DNA from: Bacillota bacterium
GTDB taxonomy: Bacteria; Bacillota; Clostridia; Peptostreptococcales; Acidaminobacteraceae
DNA length: 7,690 nt
NCBI GenBank assembly: GCA_023443345.1
Contig: JAEZUZ010000031.1
Location: forward strand, 1-7,690
Direction of reading: 5' to 3'
Below, piece after piece: positions 1-5,073 of this stretch. Made by a program: the position numbers and the translations under genes. Every line of letters starts with the position of its first letter. The first letter of the stretch is position 1. The notes below the pieces were generated by a model, which worked only from the letters and a program-made list of their open reading frames with translations, made no database searches and had not been told where the DNA came from.

Positions 1-482
1 TGGAGAGATTAGAAGGGTATGGAACCCAGATTGCTAAATCAATAAAATTTAAAAAGGATGATGTTTTAATTCTTCATTCAGTTTCCGGGAGAAATCCTGT
101 TATCATAGATTTAGTAAATTATGCAAAGGAAAATAAAGTACGAACTATATGCATTACAAATAAGAAGTATTCTCAGAGTGTAGATAGCAGGCATAGCAGT
201 GGAAAGAAATTGTTCGAGATTTGTGATATTTCAATTGATAATCATGGTAGTATTGGAGACGGACAATGTGAATTAAAAAATTCTAAGCAAAAAGTTGGCC
301 CAACATCAACTGTAATAGCATGTACTATTTTAAATAGTATTATAGTTGAAGTATGTAGAAAGCTAGATACAATGGATTTAGAAGTATTGCCAATATTTTA
401 CTCCGCAAATTTGGATGGAGGAGATGAGTTAAATAAAAAAGTATTTAAACAATACAAAGAAGTTATCCATTATAATTTATAG
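1..482 (+). CDS. SIS-domain protein, 3' part (COG4821/UPF0309-like)
   Basis: The reading frame is open from position 3 to the TAA at 480-482 and has no start in the window, so about 159 C-terminal residues are present of a protein that is usually near 245. The translation reads as the family of small SIS (sugar isomerase) phosphosugar-binding proteins related to GmhA-type isomerases. Visible hallmarks are SVSGRNP (78-98), the phosphate-binding loop after the second Rossmann-type strand; DNHGSIGDG (about 237-263); PTST followed by a hydrophobic helix (about 300-350); and the C-terminal signature FYSANLDGGDELN (about 399-435). The protein should be cytoplasmic and bind a phosphorylated sugar, but the family has no well-defined reaction, so I assign only the fold. 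A TTG at 210 could pose as a start, but the conserved SGRNP loop lies upstream of it, so it is internal. A strong terminator follows. Confidence 0.8.
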   Translation, partial: ERLEGYGTQIAKSIKFKKDDVLILHSVSGRNPVIIDLVNYAKENKVRTICITNKKYSQSVDSRHSSGKKLFEICDISIDNHGSIGDGQCELKNSKQKVGPTSTVIACTILNSIIVEVCRKLDTMDLEVLPIFYSANLDGGDELNKKVFKQYKEVIHYNL

Positions 483-510
483 TTTTGTTATAAATTTTAT
501 TAAAAATTTA

Positions 511-551
511 AATAGAGATGAGTTCAAAAAGCACTCATCTCTATTTTTTTT
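511..551 (+). terminator. Rho-independent terminator of the SIS gene
   Basis: A perfect 13-bp stem (511-523 paired with 533-545) with a 9-nt loop is followed by an unbroken T-run to 551. It lies 29 bp after the stop codon and separates the SIS gene from the methyltransferase. Confidence 0.9.
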
Positions 552-581
552 AATAAAAAATAAAAGTTATAAGTATATTTA

Positions 582-609
582 TAGACTAGTGGTTTATATG
601 ATAGTAAAA
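582..609 (+). promoter_or_regulatory. Possible promoter of the methyltransferase
   Basis: TAGACT (582-587) and TAAAAT (604-609) are separated by 16 bp and lie about 30 bp before the start codon. Both boxes are imperfect and the region is very AT-rich, so this is only the best available candidate. A promoter is expected here because a terminator lies just upstream. Confidence 0.3.
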
Positions 610-637
610 TAGACATAGTTATAGTAAGGAATAAAAT

Positions 638-1603
638 ATGACATTTTTCGATTTTTGTTCAGGAATAGGTGGGGGAAGAATTGGCTTAGAACTCAATGGG
701 TTAGAGTGTGTAGGGCACAGTGAGATTGATGAAAAAGCTGACTTGACATACCAACTATTTTTTAAAGACAGTAAAAACTATGGAGATTTGACTAAAGTAG
801 ATATAGATAAATTGCCAGACTTTGATTTCATGATAGCAGGATTTCCTTGTCAATCTTTTTCGATTGTAGGAAATAGAGAAGGATTAAAGGATAAAAGAGG
901 ACAAATAATTTATTCCTTAATGGAAATTCTTAAAAAGAAACAAGTAAAATATTTTTTATTAGAAAATGTAAAAGGACTAGTCAATCACAACAGAGGCAAA
1001 ACTTTAGAAATAATAATAAAAGAACTAGAAAATTGCGGGTACAATGTCTTTTCTAAGGTATTAAATAGCATTGATTATGGGGTTCCACAGATGAGGGAGA
1101 GGATCTATATTGTCGGATTTAGAAGTGATTTAGGCATTAGAGATTATAAATTCCCTGCTCCTAGCAATTTACACTGTGATATTGAAGATTATCTTGATGA
1201 GAAAAATGATTTAGAATTAGATCCTAATAACAAGACATTTTTAAATTATCTCTCTAATAAATATAATCAAAATATCTATAGTATTGAAGAAATATTGTCA
1301 TGGGAAAATAGAATTATTGATTGGAGGCAATCAAATTTAAGAAAGTATGATAAAGTTTTTCCAACACTAAGGACGGGCAGGCATGGCATTTTGTATGTAA
1401 AAAACGGCAAACTTAAGAAGTTAAGTGGCTATGAAGCCTTATTACTTCAAGGATTTACTAGAAAAATTGCAGAAAAAGTAAAACAGAACAACCTAAATAA
1501 TAATATGGTCTTATCTCAAGCAGGAAATGCAATGACAGTAACTGTAATAAGTGAAATTACAAGAGAGATGCTTAAGGCTATAAAAAGGAATAGTACATCA
1601 TAG
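638..1603 (+). CDS. DNA (cytosine-5-)-methyltransferase, stand-alone
   Basis: This 321-residue protein transfers a methyl group from S-adenosylmethionine to C5 of cytosine in a specific DNA site. The family motifs appear in order: motif I FDFCSGIGGG (residues 4-13, SAM binding); motif IV GFPCQSFS with catalytic Cys71; motif VI ENV (109-111); motif VIII QMRER (151-155); and motif X with GNAMT (296-300). The variable target-recognition region is therefore about residues 165-265; it is short, and the target cannot be read from it. The length matches small type II enzymes such as M.HhaI (327 residues). TAAGGA (625-630) sits 7 nt before the ATG. No restriction endonuclease or Vsr gene lies in the window, so it is an orphan enzyme or the survivor of a restriction-modification pair. 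The sampled coding lines are about 27% GC, like most of the surrounding DNA. The next gene runs convergently. Confidence 0.93.
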   Translation: MTFFDFCSGIGGGRIGLELNGLECVGHSEIDEKADLTYQLFFKDSKNYGDLTKVDIDKLPDFDFMIAGFPCQSFSIVGNREGLKDKRGQIIYSLMEILKKKQVKYFLLENVKGLVNHNRGKTLEIIIKELENCGYNVFSKVLNSIDYGVPQMRERIYIVGFRSDLGIRDYKFPAPSNLHCDIEDYLDEKNDLELDPNNKTFLNYLSNKYNQNIYSIEEILSWENRIIDWRQSNLRKYDKVFPTLRTGRHGILYVKNGKLKKLSGYEALLLQGFTRKIAEKVKQNNLNNNMVLSQAGNAMTVTVISEITREMLKAIKRNSTS

Positions 1604-1667
1604 AAAAACCTAGTAATGAAGTAATTGATTTCTGCAATGATTCAAGTTTAATTACAAAAGAGGTATT

Positions 1668-1703
1668 AAAAACCGCCGCTATGCTATTTATTCATGCGGC
1701 GGC
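1668..1703 (-). terminator. Terminator of the metal ATPase gene
   Basis: A GC-rich inverted repeat pairs CCGCCGC (1673-1679) with GCGGCGG (1696-1702). It extends by ATG/CAT (1681-1683 with 1693-1695) across a one-base bulge, leaving a 9-nt loop. Read on the minus strand it is followed by TTTTT (1672-1668), so it terminates transcription from the ATPase side; on the plus strand the downstream bases are not T-rich. The all-GC stem stands out in this AT-rich window. Confidence 0.8.
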
Positions 1704-1745
1704 ATATATAAATCTTATTTGTGGCCTCTCTTTGAGCATTGATGA

Positions 1746-3626
1746 TTATTTTCTTTCTCTCCATTTTAACAATAGAGCTGAATTTATAGTTACAAGCACA
1801 GAACCTCCATTGTGAACAAGAGCACCCATAATTGGATTTAGAATACCTGTAGTAGCAAGTGCAATGGCAAGGAAGTTCAGTGTCAGCGAAAAACTCAAGT
1901 TAAGTTTTATTATCCTCATCATTCGTTTAGATAGAGATATTAAATGAGGAAGCTTTTTAATTTCATCATTTACCAATATAATATCAGCTGCATCTACTGC
2001 AATATCACTTCCAATATCGCCCATTGCAATACCAACAGTAGCCTTTTTTAGAGCTGGTGCATCGTTAATACCATCTCCAATCATGCAAACATATTTTCTA
2101 TTCTCCTGATATTTTTCAATAAACTTTAATTTATCCTCGGGCAAACACCCTGCATATACCTCACTAATACCTAACTGCTTTGCAATACTATTTGCAGAGT
2201 TTTCGTTATCACCTGTTAAAATTACAGGCTCAACACCACATTTTTTCAAAGTATCGATCATTTTGGTGCTTTCTTTTCTAATGGTATCAGAGAGTACAAG
2301 ATATCCTAGTATTTCATTATCTGAAAATATGTAGGTTATTGTACAACCATCATTTAGAAAATTTTGAATTTCAGAATTTGACTGACAAGTTTTTTTATTT
2401 TCATTTATCATTTCGAGCTTGCCTGCAAAAATTCGCCTTTTATCTACCATGGCACATACACCCTGACCGAGGTGCATTTGAAAGTCGGTTGCCTTTTGGA
2501 TAGGAGTATCTGTACTTTGCTTATAGCAACTGACAATTGCTTTTCCAAGTGGGTGTTCTGAGAACTGCTCTACAGCTGCAGCAAGAGCATAGATATCATC
2601 TTTTGTATAGCTTTCTAAAAGGGATTTTACAGCTATTACCATTGGTTTTCCATTTGTCAATGTTCCTGTCTTATCAAAGGTTACTTTAGATATCTTTGAT
2701 AATCTTTCCAAAGCATCTCCCTCACGAACAAGGAAACTATGTTTTGTGGCATTGCCGATGGCAGCCATAATTGCAGTAGGTGTTGCAAGCACCAAAGAGC
2801 AAGGACAAAATACAACAAGAATAGTAACTGCACGTATAATTTCTCCAGTTATTACCAAGGTAATCACAGCGGTTGAAAGAGCAAACATAACAATCCAGCT
2901 TGCCCATCTATCTGCCATACCGACAATCTTGGCTTTTCCAGCATCTGCTGACTGAACAAGGCTGATCATTCTCTGAATAGAACTGTCTTCTCCGACCTTT
3001 GTTGCTTTCATCTCAAAAGCACCAAAGCGATTTACTGTTCCACTTGATACCTCATCTCCAACTACCTTATCAACAGGAATAGGCTCTCCAGTCATAACTG
3101 CTTGGTCAATCGAAGTTTGTCCTGAAGTAATGATGCCATCAACAGCAATTCCTTCGCCTGGTAAAACACGTAGAATATCTCCAACTTTTACTTTGCTTGC
3201 AGGTATAACAGATTCTACCCCATCTTGTATGACTCGTGCAGTCTGAGGTGTAAGTTTTACTAATTTTTCAATGCCTGACCTGGCTTTTGCCACTGTTAAA
3301 TTTTCAAGCAACTCCCCAATCTGCATGATAAAAGCAATCTCTGCTGCTGCAAAATTTTCACCTATGCACACTGAAGCGATAAGTGCAATGGAAACTAGTA
3401 CTCCCGCACTGATATGCAAGGATGTAACAAGCCCGATAATTGCCTCTAAAATAATAGGCAAACCGCATAAAATAATTGCCACCCAGGCAATGTCAAAAGG
3501 TAAAAAATTAAGTATGCCTGTTATACTACAAATAAGAGCAACACCTGAAATAACAAGGAATGTAATGTCTTTCTTTTTTCCTCCAATATCAAGTAAACAC
3601 TCCAATTTATCTATAAATGTTTTCAT
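1746..3626 (-). CDS. P1B-type heavy-metal-transporting ATPase, probably Cu(I) export
   Basis: This 626-residue membrane pump uses ATP to move a soft metal ion out of the cytoplasm. Visible landmarks are four hydrophobic segments in residues 20-110; the actuator TGEP loop (near 200); transmembrane helix 6 with the metal-binding CPC (274-276); the phosphorylated Asp318 in DKTGT; HP of the nucleotide-binding domain (His358); GDGIND (517-522); and two C-terminal helices ending in HNGGS (605-609). There is no N-terminal CxxC metal-binding domain, so it is shorter than a typical CopA. The start at 3626 is chosen because GGAGGG lies just upstream on this strand; a longer frame back to 3692 would begin inside the -35 box. 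Copper is suggested by the adjacent csoR and CsoR-type operators, but the helix 7 and 8 residues do not match the copper class exactly (see findings). Sampled lines are about 38-48% GC, above most neighbours, which suggests transfer. Confidence 0.92.
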   Translation of the reverse strand: MKTFIDKLECLLDIGGKKKDITFLVISGVALICSITGILNFLPFDIAWVAIILCGLPIILEAIIGLVTSLHISAGVLVSIALIASVCIGENFAAAEIAFIMQIGELLENLTVAKARSGIEKLVKLTPQTARVIQDGVESVIPASKVKVGDILRVLPGEGIAVDGIITSGQTSIDQAVMTGEPIPVDKVVGDEVSSGTVNRFGAFEMKATKVGEDSSIQRMISLVQSADAGKAKIVGMADRWASWIVMFALSTAVITLVITGEIIRAVTILVVFCPCSLVLATPTAIMAAIGNATKHSFLVREGDALERLSKISKVTFDKTGTLTNGKPMVIAVKSLLESYTKDDIYALAAAVEQFSEHPLGKAIVSCYKQSTDTPIQKATDFQMHLGQGVCAMVDKRRIFAGKLEMINENKKTCQSNSEIQNFLNDGCTITYIFSDNEILGYLVLSDTIRKESTKMIDTLKKCGVEPVILTGDNENSANSIAKQLGISEVYAGCLPEDKLKFIEKYQENRKYVCMIGDGINDAPALKKATVGIAMGDIGSDIAVDAADIILVNDEIKKLPHLISLSKRMMRIIKLNLSFSLTLNFLAIALATTGILNPIMGALVHNGGSVLVTINSALLLKWRERK

Positions 3627-3641
3627 TGAACCCTCCGCCTT

Positions 3642-3657
3642 ATACCACAAGGGGTAT
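3642..3657. promoter_or_regulatory. CsoR-type operator at the ATPase start site
   Basis: ATACCACAAGGGGTAT is an imperfect dyad of the form ATACC-n-GGGGTAT, like known CsoR boxes. It covers the predicted transcription start (about 3657) of the ATPase promoter, so bound CsoR should block initiation. It matches the boxes at 3667-3682 and 4028-4043. Confidence 0.75.
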
Positions 3658-3663
3658 GGGTAT

Positions 3664-3692
3664 ATAATACCATGCGGGGTATGGGTTGTCAA
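3664..3692 (-). promoter_or_regulatory. Promoter of the ATPase gene
   Basis: On the minus strand TTGACA (3692-3687) and TATTAT (3669-3664) are separated by exactly 17 bp, a near-consensus sigma-A promoter. The spacer contains a CsoR-type operator and a second one lies at the start site. The position rules out translation starting at 3692. Confidence 0.85.
3667..3682. promoter_or_regulatory. CsoR-type operator in the ATPase promoter spacer
   Basis: ATACCATGCGGGGTAT lies between the -35 and -10 boxes and starts exactly 25 bp from the sister box at 3642, so the two sit on roughly similar helical faces. The layout suggests tight repression by two bound CsoR oligomers. Confidence 0.75.
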
Positions 3693-3701
3693 GAAGACAA
3701 A

Positions 3702-3735
3702 ATAAAAAAGCAGTCAGTTTGAACTGCTTTAAAAA
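3702..3735 (-). terminator. Terminator of csoR
   Basis: AAAGCAGT (3707-3714) pairs with ACTGCTTT (3723-3730) around an 8-nt loop. On the minus strand the stem runs into a T-rich tract (complement of 3702-3709). It lies 4-10 bp past the csoR stop and upstream of the ATPase promoter, so the two genes are largely separate transcription units. Confidence 0.75.
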
Positions 3736-3739
3736 TCTA

Positions 3740-4015
3740 TTAACCCATGTTAGCAAAACGCTCTACCGCTTTTGTAAAATCCTCAATTGTTTTGTCTGCG
3801 TCTCCGTGTTCTATTCCGTCTTTTACACAGTGCTTAATATGCCCCTCAAGTATAATTTGCCCACACTTATGCAGTGCAGACTTAGCCGCATTTATCTGTG
3901 AAAGGACATCTTCACAAGGAATATCTTCATCAATCATTCTCTCAATTGCCTGTACTTGTCCAATTATTTTTTTTAACCTTCGGTGTAGATTATTAGAATC
4001 CATACATTGTTTCAT
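3740..4015 (-). CDS. csoR: CsoR-family Cu(I)-sensing transcriptional repressor
   Basis: This 91-residue all-helical protein belongs to the CsoR/RcnR family (DUF156). These repressors bind DNA as apo-tetramers and let go when metal binds. The metal-sensing residues can be read by spacing: Cys34, His59 and Cys63, with gaps of 25 and 29 that equal Cys36-His61-Cys65 of Mycobacterium tuberculosis CsoR. This C-H-C set is the Cu(I) pattern; RcnR-type nickel/cobalt sensors use extra His ligands and CstR persulfide sensors lack the His. Other visible family features are the basic helix LHRRLKKIIGQVQAIERM (10-27) and the HCV segment (62-64). AGGAG lies 7 nt before the ATG. The gene has its own promoter with an operator at the start site, implying autorepression, and the metal ATPase lies directly downstream on the same strand. 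An extra cysteine pair, Cys4 and Cys51, is of unknown role. Confidence 0.93.
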   Translation of the reverse strand: MKQCMDSNNLHRRLKKIIGQVQAIERMIDEDIPCEDVLSQINAAKSALHKCGQIILEGHIKHCVKDGIEHGDADKTIEDFTKAVERFANMG

Positions 4016-4027
4016 TTTTACGCTCCT

Positions 4028-4043
4028 ATACTCTTGGGGGTAT
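4028..4043. promoter_or_regulatory. CsoR-type operator in the csoR promoter
   Basis: ATACTCTTGGGGGTAT shares the ATAC and GGGGTAT half-sites of the two boxes upstream of the ATPase. It begins about 7 bp after the -10 box, over the expected start of transcription, so CsoR probably represses its own gene. Confidence 0.7.
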
Positions 4044-4049
4044 TCGTAT

Positions 4050-4078
4050 ATATTACTGTTTTTTTATGCCAAAGTCAA
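4050..4078 (-). promoter_or_regulatory. Promoter of csoR
   Basis: On the minus strand TTGACT (4078-4073) and TAATAT (4055-4050) are separated by 17 bp, and the start codon is about 35 bp beyond the -10 box. The architecture mirrors the ATPase promoter. Confidence 0.85.
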
Positions 4079-4185
4079 GTCTTTGTGTATGTGAAAAAGC
4101 AACTTGAGTGTGGCCTCTTATAGGTAATAAACAAAAGATTACTAGGTGTTTAAGGCTTCATAAATAATAAAAGGAGTTATATAAT

Positions 4186-4677
4186 CTAACTACTTTTTCT
4201 CTCTACAACATCCTCAAATTCAATTTCAATGAGTTTTGCCAAATCCATAGGGGAGACTTTTAGTTGGTGTCCTATTTTGCCAGCACTAATGACTATATAG
4301 GATAAATCTCTTGCACTGATATCGATAAATGTTCTAAAAGTTTTCTTCATTGCTAGAGGAGAACAACCTCCTCTTATATATCCTGTAATTTTATTTATGT
4401 CATTAACTGGTATAAGTTGAATGTTCTTTTGATTAGTTAATTTAGCAGCTTTTTTTAGACTTAGATTTTGTTCTACTGGAATGACAAATACAAAGTAGTC
4501 TTTCTCAGGGCTCTGTGTTACAAGGGTCTTATATACATTTTGAGGATCAACTCCCATCTTCTTTGCCACTGAAACTCCATCTATTTTTCCATCTTTAGAT
4601 TCGTATGTCAGATGTTCAAACTCTATGTTGTTTTCTTCTAGTAGTCGCATTGCGTTAGTTTTCACTTTTTTAGACAT
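4186..4677 (-). CDS. ybaK: YbaK/EbsC-type Cys-tRNA(Pro) deacylase
   Basis: This 163-residue protein matches the single-domain YbaK family, which removes cysteine wrongly attached to tRNA(Pro) by prolyl-tRNA synthetase and acts in trans in the cytoplasm. Lys50 in VYKTLV corresponds to the invariant catalytic-site lysine (Lys46 of the Haemophilus enzyme). The conserved GYIRGGCSPLAMKK segment spans residues 99-112; most relatives known to me have Gly where this one has Ala109, a small deviation. The length is normal for the family (about 155-165). AAAGGAG (4689-4683) precedes the ATG at good distance. The gene is divergent from the sdpR-like gene across a 111-bp gap, and I see no convincing terminator between it and csoR, so some read-through into csoR is possible. 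The related ProX and INS deacylases are less likely given the GGCSP motif. Confidence 0.9.
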   Translation of the reverse strand: MSKKVKTNAMRLLEENNIEFEHLTYESKDGKIDGVSVAKKMGVDPQNVYKTLVTQSPEKDYFVFVIPVEQNLSLKKAAKLTNQKNIQLIPVNDINKITGYIRGGCSPLAMKKTFRTFIDISARDLSYIVISAGKIGHQLKVSPMDLAKLIEIEFEDVVERKSS

Positions 4678-4728
4678 AATATCTCCTTTAAAAATATTGT
4701 ATCAGTATGTTTAAAAAAATAAAAGATA

Positions 4729-4737
4729 TGGTATAAT
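4729..4737 (+). promoter_or_regulatory. Extended -10 promoter of the sdpR-sdpI operon
   Basis: TGGTATAAT is a consensus -10 box (4732-4737) with the TGn extension. No good -35 box is seen 17 bp upstream, as is common for extended -10 promoters. The leader to the TTG start is about 45 nt. Confidence 0.7.
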
Positions 4738-4741
4738 ACAA

Positions 4742-4764
4742 TTAACAATTAGGTTAAATGTTAA
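4742..4764. promoter_or_regulatory. Candidate autoregulatory operator of the SdpR-like repressor
   Basis: TTAACA (4742-4747) and TGTTAA (4759-4764) form a dyad centred at 4753, with further matches inside (TT at 4749-4750 against AA at 4756-4757). It starts 5 bp after the -10 box, where an ArsR-type dimer would block the polymerase. The right arm also lies in tandem 7-mers GTTAAAT (4753-4759 and 4760-4766). Assignment rests on position and symmetry only. Confidence 0.45.
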
Positions 4765-4788
4765 ATGTTGTTAGATAGGAGGTATTGG

Positions 4789-5073
4789 TTGTCTATTCAA
4801 AAGACATTAAAAGCACTCTCTGATCCTATTAGAAGAACGATTCTAGATTTGCTTAAAGAAGGAACAATGTCAGCAGGAGATATTGTAGATAAATTTCCCG
4901 TAAGTGGACCTTCGATATCTAGACATCTTTCTGTTTTAAAGGAAGCAGGTCTTATAAGAGATAAGAGAGAAGGTAAGTTTATATATTATGATTTAAATAT
5001 TTCTGTATTAGAGGAAATAATGCTTTGGATAAAAAATTTACAAGGAGAAGAAGATGAGAGAGTTGATAAATAG
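4789..5073 (+). CDS. sdpR: ArsR-family repressor, SdpR-like
   Basis: This 94-residue winged-helix protein closely follows the pattern of Bacillus subtilis SdpR: LKALSDPIRRTILDLLKEG (residues 7-25) at the N-terminus, the recognition helix around SGPSISRHLSVLKEAGLI (39-56), and the wing with REGKFIYYDL (60-69). No cysteine pair of the metal-sensing ArsR class is present, so it is probably controlled by protein contact or another signal rather than metal. I choose the TTG at 4789 as start because a perfect AGGAGG (4777-4782) lies 6 nt before it; starting at the in-frame ATG 4765 would make the ribosome site itself coding and add eight residues absent from the family. The last 20 bp overlap the next gene, implying coupled translation. 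In B. subtilis the repressor shuts off its own operon and is sequestered at the membrane by SdpI. Confidence 0.85.
   Translation: MSIQKTLKALSDPIRRTILDLLKEGTMSAGDIVDKFPVSGPSISRHLSVLKEAGLIRDKREGKFIYYDLNISVLEEIMLWIKNLQGEEDERVDK

Noticed and set aside
3627..3692. 22-residue N-terminal extension of the ATPase starting at a TTG at 3692
   Set aside because: The TTG lies within the -35 box and the stretch contains the -10 box and both operators; the ATG at 3626 has a strong GGAGGG site.
2746..4094. Plus-strand open frames at 2746-2955, 3271-3705, 3686-3901 and 3747-4094
   Set aside because: They lie opposite the strongly supported ATPase and csoR genes and show no family motif of their own.
4124..4142. 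GTAAT/ATTAC hairpin between ybaK and csoR as a terminator
   Set aside because: Only five base pairs are clean and no T-run follows on either strand.
4170..4188. AAGGAG on the plus strand after csoR, resembling a ribosome site
   Set aside because: No start codon follows at a usable distance and a stop codon comes soon; it lies at the 3' end of ybaK and is probably chance.
4765..4788. ATG at 4765 as start of the SdpR-like repressor
   Set aside because: It would translate the perfect AGGAGG as Arg-Arg, has a poor ribosome site itself, and the family begins close to the TTG at 4789.
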